A stretch of 64,000 bases of DNA from Eutrophocola sp965661105 (GTDB lineage: Bacteria > Pseudomonadota > Gammaproteobacteria > Pseudomonadales > Pseudohongiellaceae): NCBI GenBank assembly GCA_965661105.1, contig CBFICR010000001.1:62001-126000 (forward strand), given 5' to 3'. The notes below the pieces were generated by a model that had not been told where the DNA came from, did no database searches, and was given only the letters and a program-made list of their open reading frames with translations. Positions within the stretch are counted from its first letter, which is position 1, and each line of letters opens with the position of its first letter. The position numbers were made by a program, and so were the translations under genes. Below are positions 34,500 to 43,983 of the stretch, piece after piece.

Positions 34500-34582
34500 T
34501 TGCCTGGATTGAGTTGTTTCTGTACTCATGCTGCACCCATGAATTATCATTCCGGCCTCACCCGCTCTGCTGCAAGTTTATT

Positions 34583-35911
34583 ATGAGTCTTCGTATCCGT
34601 CTCAGCATTATTGTTACCCTGCTTTTCCTTACAGGTATGTGTCTGGGGGTAAGCCTGCAGATCAGCCATGCCAGCAGCCGGGTCAGCAGTGAAGTCGACT
34701 CGACTGCGGAGCTGACCTGGCGCATGCTGGATGCACTTATACCATTACCCGCCGAGCGCATTACTGATTCCGAAATTGATGAGCTTGTTGCTGACCTGCA
34801 GGCGCTCCAGGATCTGCGTCATATGGAGATTAGTATTGAAGGCGAAAACCGGGTCGATATGGTTAGTGCAGAGACTCAAGAGATCAATGCCCCGTCCTGG
34901 TTTGTCCGCATGGTAACGCCAGAGCCGCGTACTTTCATTCACGCTTTGGGAGGCGAAAATAACGAGCGAATTATCATTCGTAGTAATCCCGCCGATGAAA
35001 TTGAAGAAGTCTGGCTCGAAAGTAGAAACATTCTGCTGGTTCTACTGCTGATTCTGCTACTGGTAAATACCATACTGTTTTTCATACTCGGACGCTGGCT
35101 CAAACCAGTAGAGGCGATTGTCGAAAGTCTTGAGGATGCGGAGCATGGCAATTTCACTGGACAGGTACCACGTGCCTCATTACCTGAGCTGAAGCTGATT
35201 GCCGACAAGCTAAATCAATTGACGCGGGTATTGCAGGAAAGCAAGTCTGAAAATGACCGCCTGACACGTCGCTCTCTGATCATTCAGGAGGAAGAACGGC
35301 GCTTTCTCGCGCAGGAACTACATGACGAAATGGGCCAGTCCATCAGCGCAATTAAAGCTATCGCCTTTTCACTCTCCAATAATGTCAGTGTAGATACTGC
35401 GCTTGCCCGTGAGGGCGGGCAGAAAATTGAAACAATCGCCGCACGTATTTCCGAGCGGGTACGCAGTATGATGAGCCGGCTGCGACCAAGTGTGCTGGAT
35501 GATCTGGGGCTGAGTAAGGCTCTGGAGCAGATGGTGGATGACTGGAATGATCACCATGACTGTTTCTGCAGTTTACGCATTCATGGCGATGTCACTTCGC
35601 TGGACCAGGATAAATGCATTAACCTCTACCGTATTGTCCAGGAGGCACTGACCAATGTAGCGAAGCACGCCAGCGCCAGCAGTGTCGAAATAACCTTGTC
35701 CGGTAATGAGCAGGAAGTTAGTCTCAGCATTCGCGACAATGGTTGCGGCTTCGATGTAGCAGGAACACCCCGCGGCATGGGTATCGCCGGCATGGAGGAG
35801 CGCATCCGGGCATTGGGGGGCAGCTTCCATTTAACTAGTGCGAACACAATTGGCACTGACATTCAGGCAAGAGTCGAAACACTCATTGTTGGAGAAACCG
35901 GGAATGAATAA
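34583..35911 (+). CDS. Sensor histidine kinase, NarX/HisKA_3 type
   Basis: A 442-residue kinase with N-terminal membrane helix, ~115-residue extracytoplasmic sensor, second helix (~148-170, ILLVLLLILLLVNTILFFIL), HAMP-like linker, and a HisKA_3 dimerisation domain: EEERRFLAQELHDEMGQSIS (H in ELHDE). The HATPase part shows EALTNVAKHA and RDNGCGFDV, with GMGIAGMEERIRALGG. This is the kinase class that pairs with NarL/FixJ-type regulators, and such a regulator follows with an 8-bp overlap. ATG 34583 gives an N-terminus that starts in the membrane helix. No nitrate-type P-box was recognised, so the signal is unknown. Confidence 0.9.
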   Translation: MSLRIRLSIIVTLLFLTGMCLGVSLQISHASSRVSSEVDSTAELTWRMLDALIPLPAERITDSEIDELVADLQALQDLRHMEISIEGENRVDMVSAETQEINAPSWFVRMVTPEPRTFIHALGGENNERIIIRSNPADEIEEVWLESRNILLVLLLILLLVNTILFFILGRWLKPVEAIVESLEDAEHGNFTGQVPRASLPELKLIADKLNQLTRVLQESKSENDRLTRRSLIIQEEERRFLAQELHDEMGQSISAIKAIAFSLSNNVSVDTALAREGGQKIETIAARISERVRSMMSRLRPSVLDDLGLSKALEQMVDDWNDHHDCFCSLRIHGDVTSLDQDKCINLYRIVQEALTNVAKHASASSVEITLSGNEQEVSLSIRDNGCGFDVAGTPRGMGIAGMEERIRALGGSFHLTSANTIGTDIQARVETLIVGETGNE

Positions 35912-36560
35912 GCCCCACCCAAGCGAGAAAATAAGTGTCATGCTGGTGGATGATCATGCTGTCGTTCGTGCCGGGTATCGCTTCCTGCTGGAAAGTCTCA
36001 ATGGTATAGATGTAATTGCAGAAGCCACCAGTGGCGAACAGGCAGTGGCGGAAGTCGGTCATTACAGACCAGACATTCTGGTAATGGACCTCACCATGCC
36101 GGGCATGGGGGGACTTGAGGCGATCCGGCGCATTCGGGAACTGCATCCACAGACCCGTATACTGGTATTCACCATGCATGAAAATCCCGCCTTTGTGGAG
36201 CATGTCCTGCAGACAGGGGTTGCAGGCTACATCAGCAAGAACAGCCCACCGGAAACCCTGGTGGATGCAATAAGGGGAATCGCTGCAGGCGATCTTTTCA
36301 TAGATGCCAAGATTGCCCAGTCCCTCGTGGTGCGGAAAACACGCAGCTCGGGCTCCCAGCTTGCCTCCCTCACCAACCGCGAATTCCAGATTCTGTGCCT
36401 TTATGCTGAAGCCTGCAGTGTGGAAGACATCGCCAGGGAGCTGACAATCAGTACCAAGACGGTATCCAACTATCTTACCCTGATCAAGGAGAAGCTTCAG
36501 GTCAGCAATACCCAGGAGCTGATTCGACTTGCCATCAGCGAAGGACTGGTAACGGTTTAG
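35904..36560 (+). CDS. NarL/FixJ-family response regulator
   Basis: A 218-residue regulator: receiver (~10-125; VDDHAVVRAG, DILVMDLTMPGMGGLEAIRR with the phospho-Asp, and SKNSPPETLVDAI) and LuxR-type HTH (~150-215; SLTNREFQILCLYAEACSVE, ISTKTVSNYLTLIKEKL). Start overlaps the kinase stop. The next gene is a TonB-dependent receptor 152 bp downstream, with a perfect palindrome in the gap (36610-36630), so the receptor is a plausible target of this regulator. Confidence 0.9.
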   Translation: MNKPHPSEKISVMLVDDHAVVRAGYRFLLESLNGIDVIAEATSGEQAVAEVGHYRPDILVMDLTMPGMGGLEAIRRIRELHPQTRILVFTMHENPAFVEHVLQTGVAGYISKNSPPETLVDAIRGIAAGDLFIDAKIAQSLVVRKTRSSGSQLASLTNREFQILCLYAEACSVEDIARELTISTKTVSNYLTLIKEKLQVSNTQELIRLAISEGLVTV

Positions 36561-36609
36561 TCTGAATTAAAACAGCCTCTGCGCTGATCCAGCCTGGCCT
36601 GCCCGGGAC

Positions 36610-36630
36610 TTTCGGGAAATTTTCCCGAAA
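36610..36630. promoter_or_regulatory. Perfect 21-bp palindrome upstream of the TonB receptor
   Basis: TTTCGGGAAA and TTTCCCGAAA form a perfect 10-bp inverted repeat around a single T. It lies 83 bp before the receptor start and 50 bp after the NarL-type regulator stop. With no T-run it is more like an operator than a terminator. A second small palindrome CCCGCGGG follows at 36631-36638. Confidence 0.55.
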
Positions 36631-36712
36631 CCCGCGGGAGCTCTTCCCTGTTAGTGTCTTTGAATTCTTATTACCATCGTCCGCGATTATAAAAATACGG
36701 GGAAGATTTCGC

Positions 36713-38944
36713 GTGCACCATGCAAACAGTACCAGGCCCACACCATTTCATTGTTCTGCCCTGCTAGGCGCCATTACAGCAACCACACTGCTAATGTCTG
36801 CCGATATCGCCAGGGCTCAGCAGAATCCTGAGGCTTACGACCGCATTCCGGCCATCAATGTCCGTGAAGTAGTGCCCACACAGGGTCGCATGTCAGCAGG
36901 TGCCGCTACCAACCTCACGATTGATGAAATCCGCGACTATCGGCCATTAACGCTTCATGACGCGCTGGATTTTGTGCCAGGTGTCTTTACTATTGATGAT
37001 GATGCTCTGGGCCGACGCTCCGGTATCGGTGTCCGTGGCGCTTCAGCCCGTCGCTCACGCAAGGTACTGCTGCTGGAAGATGGCTCTCCAATCAACGCGT
37101 CCACCTATCTGGATTCCAGTACCCATTACACGCCGCCTATGGAGCGTCTGGAACGTGTGGAAGTACTGCGTGGCAACGGCATGATCATCCATGGCCCGCT
37201 CAACAATCACGCGGTTATCAACTTTCGCAATAAACTCGCGACACCAAGCCCGGAAACAACCGTCGAAGTTGCTGCCGGAAACCTCAATACCAACAAACGT
37301 CATATCATGCATACCCGCACGCAGGATGATGTTGGCCTTGTGCTGTCCTATAGCGGGATGAATGGCGATGGTATTTTCGATACCGAGAGTACCCGCTTCG
37401 ATGATCTCTACGGGAGTATCCAGTGGCAGATAAATCCTCGCCACACTCTGGCAAGCTCACTCACCTACTTCCGTGAGCGCTCTGACTATGATGAGAGTAA
37501 CCTGACACCTGTCGAATTTACTACCGCCCCGCGCCGCAAACTGGATCGCTTCGGCCAGCAGTTCAATACTATTGCCATCGACTATGTAAAATTCGATCTT
37601 ACCCACGATTGGCAGCTGGACGAAGACTTCAGCATGTCCACCAAGTTCTTTAATACCGACCTCGATCGTCCGCGTTTTACCATCGACCCGGAATCAATAC
37701 TGGTTGGTGCGCTGCCTGATTTTGTCTACGAGGATGAAGAGGATCGCTTCATCGCCGGCGAGCAGGGTGTCATGGTCAGTCGTGATCGTCATTACCGCAC
37801 CATGGGCATTGAGACGCGCATGGAAAAACGTAATATTTTGATTGGTGACTTAAGTCACACGCTGCAATGGGGCTTGCGTGCCGAGCGCCATACCCTGGAT
37901 GACAACCGCAGCGAGGGAGCCCAGGGTGAGATTCTGACTGAAGGTAATCGAGGTCAGCTAACCCGCAATGAAGAATACATTGCCGAAGCCGGCTCCTTTT
38001 TTATCCAGGACATCATTCGCTTTGGTGACTGGACCTTGACTCCCGGTCTGCGTGGCGAATATTTTACCCAGAGCAAGGAGCGACAAGCTATCGCTCTGGA
38101 CCCGGGCCCCCATGCCCCCCGACTTTCCGATCATAACGACGTGCTGCTGCCCGGAATAAGCCTGCTCTATGACGGCCTGGAAGACACCGAGATCTTCGCC
38201 AGTATTCAGCGTGGCTATTCACCGGCCATGGCGCGAACCGCGTCTGGCTTTCCCTTGATCCCTGAAATCGGCGTGAACACCCAGTTCGGTTTTCGCAGTA
38301 CGGCGCTACCTGGTCTGAAAATGGAGTCTTCGGTATTTTACAGCAAGCTTAAAAATACAATTGTGCAATTACCAATTACTTTGGGTGACGGAGATGCGGT
38401 AGTCATCAACAGTGGCGGTTCACACTCCTATGGGTTTGATATGGGCCTGCGCTACGACACAGCCCCCAGGTTTGATCAGGCCATTAACTGGTTTACCCAG
38501 GTAGCCCTGACTTACACAGAAACCGGCTTTGATGGCGGAATCATTGATGGCAACCGTGTACCGGAAATTCCCCGCCATGTTGGCAGCCTCAGTGTCGGTT
38601 TTCAGCATCGTATGGGACTCGAAGTAAGCGCTACGCTGAGCTACGTTGGCGATTTCTATACCGACCCGGCAAATACGGAAAATCTGTTACTGGCGGATGA
38701 GGATCTGGAGATTGTGGGAGCGGATGATTATCTGGAAATTCGGGAGCCGGTAGTACTTGGTCGCGTTCCCAGCCATACCCTGCTTTCTGCGCGTGCCAGT
38801 TATACGCCAAATCAACAGAGCAATATGACTTTCTGGTTACAGGGGCGCAACCTGCTGAACAGCCTGTATATCAGCGATCTGGCCAATGGCATGAGACCAG
38901 GAGCCCGGCGCAGTCTGCTTGCGGGCGTGACTGTTCGCTACTAG
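36713..38944 (+). CDS. TonB-dependent outer-membrane receptor (FecA-like)
   Basis: A 743-residue protein with GTG start (GGGGAAG seven bases upstream) and signal peptide ending ADIARAQ. The plug domain (~55-170) shows LTLHDALDFVPGVFTID, the ring motif GRRSGIGVRGASARR and VEVLRGNGMIIHGPLNN. The C-terminal beta-barrel (~190-743) ends in an aromatic Tyr (LLAGVTVRY) as expected for outer-membrane insertion. Family closeness is to ferric-dicitrate-type siderophore receptors; the exact ligand is unknown. No ECF sigma/anti-sigma pair is adjacent; regulation by the upstream two-component system is an inference from position. Confidence 0.85.
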   Translation: MHHANSTRPTPFHCSALLGAITATTLLMSADIARAQQNPEAYDRIPAINVREVVPTQGRMSAGAATNLTIDEIRDYRPLTLHDALDFVPGVFTIDDDALGRRSGIGVRGASARRSRKVLLLEDGSPINASTYLDSSTHYTPPMERLERVEVLRGNGMIIHGPLNNHAVINFRNKLATPSPETTVEVAAGNLNTNKRHIMHTRTQDDVGLVLSYSGMNGDGIFDTESTRFDDLYGSIQWQINPRHTLASSLTYFRERSDYDESNLTPVEFTTAPRRKLDRFGQQFNTIAIDYVKFDLTHDWQLDEDFSMSTKFFNTDLDRPRFTIDPESILVGALPDFVYEDEEDRFIAGEQGVMVSRDRHYRTMGIETRMEKRNILIGDLSHTLQWGLRAERHTLDDNRSEGAQGEILTEGNRGQLTRNEEYIAEAGSFFIQDIIRFGDWTLTPGLRGEYFTQSKERQAIALDPGPHAPRLSDHNDVLLPGISLLYDGLEDTEIFASIQRGYSPAMARTASGFPLIPEIGVNTQFGFRSTALPGLKMESSVFYSKLKNTIVQLPITLGDGDAVVINSGGSHSYGFDMGLRYDTAPRFDQAINWFTQVALTYTETGFDGGIIDGNRVPEIPRHVGSLSVGFQHRMGLEVSATLSYVGDFYTDPANTENLLLADEDLEIVGADDYLEIREPVVLGRVPSHTLLSARASYTPNQQSNMTFWLQGRNLLNSLYISDLANGMRPGARRSLLAGVTVRY

Positions 38945-39020
38945 ACCAGCTTGGTGAGGAGCAGAAAGCGCCATGCAGCATTGGCTGGAAAATGCTCCTC
39001 GTTCGCCCTCAGTAGAGTCG

Positions 39021-40769
39021 TCAATCTACCCCGACAGCTTTGGCCCCTGGGCGGCGCGGGTCGGAATAACCGTAGAACACATCATCTTTCCACATCACAC
39101 TTTGCAGACTCCCCATCCCTGCACTGCGCTTGCTGAAGTTAATGTTTTGCCCTTTTTCGATTAACAGTGAGACGGTGTCCGGACTGATCCCACTTTCAAT
39201 TTCCAATACATCCGGTTGCCACTGGTGATGAATACGCGGCACAACGGAAGCGTCAGCTATGTTCATGCCATACTCGAGCACATTCAGCACCATCTGCATA
39301 TTGGCGCTGATAATTTTCGAACCACCCGGCGTACCGGTGATAAAAAACGGCTTGCCATCTTTGGAGACAAACACTGGCGACATGGAACTGACCGGACGAC
39401 GGTTGGGGCGAATGACATTGTTTTCGCTTCCCATCAGACCAAAGGCATCCGGAATGTCCGAACGCAAGGTGAAGTTACCCATGTTGTTGTTCATCAAAAT
39501 GCCGGTGCCTTCGATAACCACACCTGAACCAAAGGTAAACATCAGGGTGTAGGTATTGCCCACCATATTGCCTTCACTGTCCATCACCGAATAATGGGTG
39601 GTTTCATCACTTTCATAAATGGCGAGATTTCCCGGAGCGATTTCATCAGACGGTATGGTACGGTCCAGCGAAATTTTATCGGCCAGGGATTTTGCATAGG
39701 CCTTGCTAACCAGTGCACTGGTTGGCACCTCAACAAAATCTGGATCTCCCAGGTATTTGCTGCGATCAGCATAGGAGAATTTCATGGCTTCAGCAGTGAC
39801 ATGCAGGGCATCGGCGCTTTCCGAGCCCATTTCAGCCAAGGGAAAATTTTCCAGTATATTGAGCATCTGGATTACATGGGTACCGCCCGAACTGGGGGCA
39901 GGCATGGCAGCAATTTCATAGCCACGAAAAGTCCCGCGCACCGGTTCGCGCTCCACTACTTCGTAGTTGCTCAAATCTTCCATGGTAATCAGGCCATTGT
40001 GGGCCTCCATATCGGCCACAATTTTTTTCGCAACACTGCCTTTATAGAAGGCATCGACACCATGCTCGGCAATTTCAGACAGGGTCCAGGCCAGATCAGG
40101 CTGCTTGAACAGCTCGCCCACTTCGTAGTTTGATCCATCAGGTTTATAAAACTTTTTCAGACTGGCAGGGTTATTTTTCAAACGTTGGCTGCGCGCCAAA
40201 TCGTCAGCAAGATCATAGGTCACGACAATACCATCACGGGCCATGCGGATGGCTGGCTCCAGCACTTGAGCCAGCGTCATGGTGCCGTACTTTTCTACTA
40301 TATGCGCCAGTCCGGCAACGGAACCAGGAATGGCTGAAGATTTGTGGGAAAAACGATAGGTTTCATCCATCACAACATTACCGCTTTCATCAAAATACAT
40401 ATCACGGTGGGCAGCAGCCGGCGCCGTTTCCCTGAAATCCACAGCGATGGTTTTATTTAATTTGGCCACATGAATCAGCATGAAGCCGCCGCCACCAATA
40501 TTACCAGCACGGGGTAAAGTGACAGCCAGAGCAAACCCCAGCGCAGCACCGGCATCGATGGCATTGCCGCCCCTGGCAAGAATGTCTGCAGCTATTTCAC
40601 TGGACAGTGCATTATGGCTCGCCACCATGCCTTTCTTTCCCATCACCGGATGATTAATCGCGCTGTATTCAAACAGCGGCGTGGAGGAGTCTGACTGGGC
40701 AAACGCAGACGAGATAGGAAGCACAGTAAAAATGCCGGCAATGGTGAACGTTATCAATCTGTTTAGCAT
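39021..40769 (-). CDS. ggt: Gamma-glutamyltransferase
   Basis: A 582-residue periplasmic enzyme with signal peptide (FTIAGIFTVLPISSAFA). It transfers or hydrolyses the gamma-glutamyl group of glutathione and is synthesised as a precursor that self-cleaves before a Thr: the site is ETTHYSVMDSEGN (~393). Substrate-binding blocks include PAPSSGGTHVIQMLNI and the late PRRPGAKAVG. The precursor is the typical length. It converges with the TonB receptor. Plausible role is use of extracellular glutathione as a source of glutamate and cysteinylglycine. Confidence 0.95.
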   Translation of the reverse strand: MLNRLITFTIAGIFTVLPISSAFAQSDSSTPLFEYSAINHPVMGKKGMVASHNALSSEIAADILARGGNAIDAGAALGFALAVTLPRAGNIGGGGFMLIHVAKLNKTIAVDFRETAPAAAHRDMYFDESGNVVMDETYRFSHKSSAIPGSVAGLAHIVEKYGTMTLAQVLEPAIRMARDGIVVTYDLADDLARSQRLKNNPASLKKFYKPDGSNYEVGELFKQPDLAWTLSEIAEHGVDAFYKGSVAKKIVADMEAHNGLITMEDLSNYEVVEREPVRGTFRGYEIAAMPAPSSGGTHVIQMLNILENFPLAEMGSESADALHVTAEAMKFSYADRSKYLGDPDFVEVPTSALVSKAYAKSLADKISLDRTIPSDEIAPGNLAIYESDETTHYSVMDSEGNMVGNTYTLMFTFGSGVVIEGTGILMNNNMGNFTLRSDIPDAFGLMGSENNVIRPNRRPVSSMSPVFVSKDGKPFFITGTPGGSKIISANMQMVLNVLEYGMNIADASVVPRIHHQWQPDVLEIESGISPDTVSLLIEKGQNINFSKRSAGMGSLQSVMWKDDVFYGYSDPRRPGAKAVGVD

Positions 40770-40854
40770 GGCGTTGACCTTTTGTTGGCACTGGCCTTGG
40801 CAGTGCGGTTAACAATGAAGTGTGAGGATAATTTCAGTAGTGTATTGAGCTTGT

Positions 40855-42345
40855 TTACTGCTGCTGGATGTTAAGTGACTTGCCCACGAAATCAGCGAGC
40901 CTGATATTTTCATAACGTTGGCTTTTTCTGCCTTCTTTGGTCAGGAAGGTGACTTCGACATCAACTACAACAGTGTCCGGCAAACCAAAATGAACCGGAA
41001 GATTACTGTGGCCGTTATATCCCTCACCGGTATTCACCAGTCGCAGCCCAAGCAGCTCACCTGAATTGCTATAGACACGAACTTCAGTCCCGGCCCGATT
41101 AAAAATGCCATTATGATCACTGACTGACACTTGCAGGGAATGTTGCCTCGCATCAGCCTCAAGATTATTTCTGACCAGGGGATGACGGCCGGCGATGTTG
41201 TAACCTTCTGTCAGTGAAACATCCAGATCACCATCACCATCGAAATCGGCCCATTGCACGCCATGGTCTGCTCCACTCAAGGCGGTTTTATGGGTATCGA
41301 TTTCAATGAAGGTATTACCATGATTATGAAACAGGCGATCATGAGGCGAGCGCACACCATCCACATCATGGTAGCCAGCTACAAATAAATCGAGGTAGCC
41401 GTCATTATCGAAATCGCCCCAATTAGCGCTCACCATGTGATCATTGCCGGAAATGCCCATGGCTTCACTTACTTCGTCAAAGGTGCCGTCAGCGTTATTT
41501 TTGTAAAGTTTGTTGATGCCATAGGTAGAAACAAATAAATCGAAATGTCCGTCATTATTGAAATCCCCTACGCTGCAATCAACGCCGCCATCGGTTCGCG
41601 CGCGAGGCCCACCTTCCATATCCAGCTGTGCTGCCACATCGGTAAAAGTGCCGCCATTATTTTTATACAGGGCATCTTTTCCTTCCCCCTGATTGGCCAG
41701 AAATAAATCCAGCAAGCCGTCCTGATTGTAATCAAACCAGCAGGCACCCACACTGGCACGAGGATCATTCAACCCGGTCGCCTCACTCACATCGATGAAC
41801 TTTCCACTGTTATTGCTGAACAAGAAATTGCCCCCGACCCGATCAGCCACAAACAGATCAAGGCTGCCATTGTTGTCGTAATCCACCCAGCTTATTTGCC
41901 TGGAACTTACCTGGGGAATGTCGACACCCATCTGGCTGGCGACCTCAGTAAAGCCCTGGGATTTATCATTATGAAACAGCTCATTGCCCTGGCGGTTACT
42001 GCCAATATAAAGATCCAGATAACCATCGGCATCATAATCTCCCCAGGCTATGGCGCGCCGCTCTTTGCCCTCGGTGGGTAAACCCAGCGCTGGCCCAACA
42101 TTAAAAAAATCACCCAGTTCGTTGTTATAAAGTCTGACATCCCCGGTTTTGAAAGCGATCACTAAATCAAGATCACCATCATTGTCATAGTCACCCCAGG
42201 CGTTGGACAGCGCCATATTGCCGCCAAAGGTATCCGCCTGAATGCGCGAAAAGTCAGGCGCAGATTGTTGTGCAAAAACGCCACCGCTGGCTATGGAAAG
42301 AAGGAGCAAACACAGCAATCCTGCAAAAGTAGAATCAGCCTTCAT
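40855..42345 (-). CDS. CRTAC1-type FG-GAP repeat protein with ASPIC/UnbV domain
   Basis: A 496-residue secreted protein: signal peptide (LLCLLLLSIASGGVFA), then about seven FG-GAP/VCBS repeats of the form WGDYDNDGDLDL, WADFDGDGDLDV, with Ca2+-binding DxDxDGxxD loops forming a beta-propeller (~30-390), and a C-terminal ASPIC/UnbV domain (~400-490; RAGTEVRVYSNSGELLG). Such proteins are extracytoplasmic adhesion or matrix-associated proteins; no enzyme activity is known. It stands alone between Ggt and the NTF2-like gene on the same strand, separated by a 364-bp gap on its upstream side. Confidence 0.9.
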   Translation of the reverse strand: MKADSTFAGLLCLLLLSIASGGVFAQQSAPDFSRIQADTFGGNMALSNAWGDYDNDGDLDLVIAFKTGDVRLYNNELGDFFNVGPALGLPTEGKERRAIAWGDYDADGYLDLYIGSNRQGNELFHNDKSQGFTEVASQMGVDIPQVSSRQISWVDYDNNGSLDLFVADRVGGNFLFSNNSGKFIDVSEATGLNDPRASVGACWFDYNQDGLLDLFLANQGEGKDALYKNNGGTFTDVAAQLDMEGGPRARTDGGVDCSVGDFNNDGHFDLFVSTYGINKLYKNNADGTFDEVSEAMGISGNDHMVSANWGDFDNDGYLDLFVAGYHDVDGVRSPHDRLFHNHGNTFIEIDTHKTALSGADHGVQWADFDGDGDLDVSLTEGYNIAGRHPLVRNNLEADARQHSLQVSVSDHNGIFNRAGTEVRVYSNSGELLGLRLVNTGEGYNGHSNLPVHFGLPDTVVVDVEVTFLTKEGRKSQRYENIRLADFVGKSLNIQQQ

Positions 42346-42709
42346 AGCGTTAGTGTCCCGTTTACTGAATATCAGTTTAAAAAATTAACTAACAATTTTG
42401 CTGACGCCTGGGTAAATGGTTGCAAGAGAAGGTCTTTTTTAAAGATAGATTTTCGGTCAGGATAAGTACCTTGCAAAAATGAAAATCAAGACAGACTTGA
42501 ACCCTTTTACAGAAGGGATTAAAGAGAATCGATCACCCTGCTTTTAGCCAGCACACCTAGAATACATGCTGTCTGAACTCATACAAATACAAAATAAAAA
42601 AACTTTTTTTACTGCCTCAGGATGGGGCAATAAGTGAGTTTTTATGGGGCATTTTGCACCCAATAAGGGCGAGCCTTATAAAAAACAAGGCTCTCTTGCT
42701 GCTACAGGA
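42346..42709. other. 364-bp gap with a hairpin and no gene
   Basis: This gap contains the promoter of the CRTAC1 gene and a hairpin GAGCCTT (42671-42677)/AAGGCTC (42687-42693) right after the stop of the NTF2-like gene, a likely terminator for that gene although the T-run is poor. Otherwise AT-rich; no operator recognised. Confidence 0.5.
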
Positions 42710-43279
42710 TTAACGAGGGGTATAGGTATTAAAGTACGCCGGAGGTAAACCTCCGTCCTGGGTGATGAGGCGTTTGCTGATATACCAGGCGCCATTCACT
42801 TTTCTGAATTCAGTGTCTTCACGACCCTGCTCAATAAGACGAGGTGCCAGGTATACCGAATCATTCATGACTTCTGTATAGATCATATGCGCTGTGGCGG
42901 TGTTACCATTGACGATAATACGCGGATTGGTCATCAGCACGTGGACCTTGCCAGGGACATCTTCCTCCGGAGAGATTTCACCATAGTTGTCGTATAGTCC
43001 CTGAATCTCTTTTTTCCCTGTATACACCAGCCCGTTAATATCCAGCACCGCATCATCGGTATACATGGTTGTCCAGTCATGGCCGTCGTCCACTTCAAAA
43101 CCGTAATAATAGGCGAGCAGCATATCTTCGATCTGCAGACGATCCAGCAGTGTTTCCTGGGTAGTGATAGGTATTTGCGCGGCAACAGGAAGCGTTACAC
43201 TCAGCGCCAAAAAAAAGCATCCCCACAAAGTAACTTGCAGACGTCGCAGGCTTTTATTTTTCGGTAATGAGCTGATCAT
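42710..43279 (-). CDS. SnoaL/NTF2-like secreted protein
   Basis: A 189-residue protein with signal peptide (GCFFLALSVTLPVAAQ) and one SnoaL-like (NTF2) domain (~48-180): LLDRLQIEDMLLAYYYGFEV, DAVLDINGLVYTGKKEI and TAHMIYTEVMND. The domain makes a cone-shaped pocket used by many unrelated small-molecule enzymes and binders, so activity cannot be inferred. Its promoter region holds a tetranucleotide repeat (43297-43343). No obvious partner, though the sulfite-dehydrogenase genes lie upstream on the same strand. Confidence 0.8.
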   Translation of the reverse strand: MISSLPKNKSLRRLQVTLWGCFFLALSVTLPVAAQIPITTQETLLDRLQIEDMLLAYYYGFEVDDGHDWTTMYTDDAVLDINGLVYTGKKEIQGLYDNYGEISPEEDVPGKVHVLMTNPRIIVNGNTATAHMIYTEVMNDSVYLAPRLIEQGREDTEFRKVNGAWYISKRLITQDGGLPPAYFNTYTPR

Positions 43280-43296
43280 TGATATTCCTCTTTCTG

Positions 43297-43343
43297 TTTT
43301 GTTTATTTATTTATTTGTTTGTTTGTTTATTTATTTATTTTCT
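43297..43343. repeat. TTTA/TTTG tetranucleotide microsatellite
   Basis: On the plus strand the tract is a mosaic of TTTA and TTTG units (about three TTTA, three TTTG, three TTTA) ending TTTTCTT. It starts 18 bp upstream of the NTF2-like ATG, on the promoter side of that minus-strand gene. Such tracts slip easily and could change promoter or leader length. Confidence 0.8.
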
Positions 43344-43431
43344 TATGTGTTTATCTATTCATTTTTTAGCAGTCTGCCAATAGTCCAGATAACTACTGAC
43401 AGGCCTGCTGGTTTGAAGTTAATTAAATAAA

Positions 43432-43983
43432 CTAGTCTGGATAAGCCATTATGAAACCGTCTTCATTGGGCATTCGAATTTCACTTAGCGAGATTGCATC
43501 CATCACATCATCTTCTTCGATGATGCCATTGAGATATAACAGATAGGCGGTAAGCGAATACACCTCGTCATCATTTAAAGTCTGTGGCGTATTAAACGGC
43601 ATGGCGCGCCGGATATAGTCATACACCGTACTGGCATATGGCCAGAAGCTGCCAACGGTTCTTACCTGTTGCAGTTGATCCAGAGTTCCGTGCCCGCCCA
43701 CCAGACGGTCATGGGGCTGTCCACTGCCCTCCTGCCCATGACAGGCCAGACACTGGGCATTGTAAAGCGCTTCACCCCGGGACACGGTGCCGCGTCCTGC
43801 AGGCAAACCACTGCCATCGGGTTCTATACTGATATCCCAGGGTGCCAGATCGGCTTCACTAATGGGTTGACCCAGTCCCGGCCCACTGATGTCCTCACTG
43901 ATATCTCCACTAATACCTCCACCAATAGAACAGGCAGTCAATATACTAAAACCAAAAATCCCGATTAATTTATGCAAAGACAT
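43432..43983 (-). CDS. Monohaem cytochrome c lipoprotein, partner of the sulfite dehydrogenase
   Basis: A 183-residue protein with a lipoprotein signal (LTAC, ~15-18) and a single haem site CLACHGQEGSG (~80). Downstream are Met residues (MPFN) that could be the distal ligand. The gene overlaps the SoxC-like gene by 14 bp, a strong sign of a catalytic-electron transfer pair of the SorA/SorB type. The lipoprotein anchor would hold it in the membrane facing the periplasm. No other sox genes are in view. Confidence 0.8.
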   Translation of the reverse strand: MSLHKLIGIFGFSILTACSIGGGISGDISEDISGPGLGQPISEADLAPWDISIEPDGSGLPAGRGTVSRGEALYNAQCLACHGQEGSGQPHDRLVGGHGTLDQLQQVRTVGSFWPYASTVYDYIRRAMPFNTPQTLNDDEVYSLTAYLLYLNGIIEEDDVMDAISLSEIRMPNEDGFIMAYPD

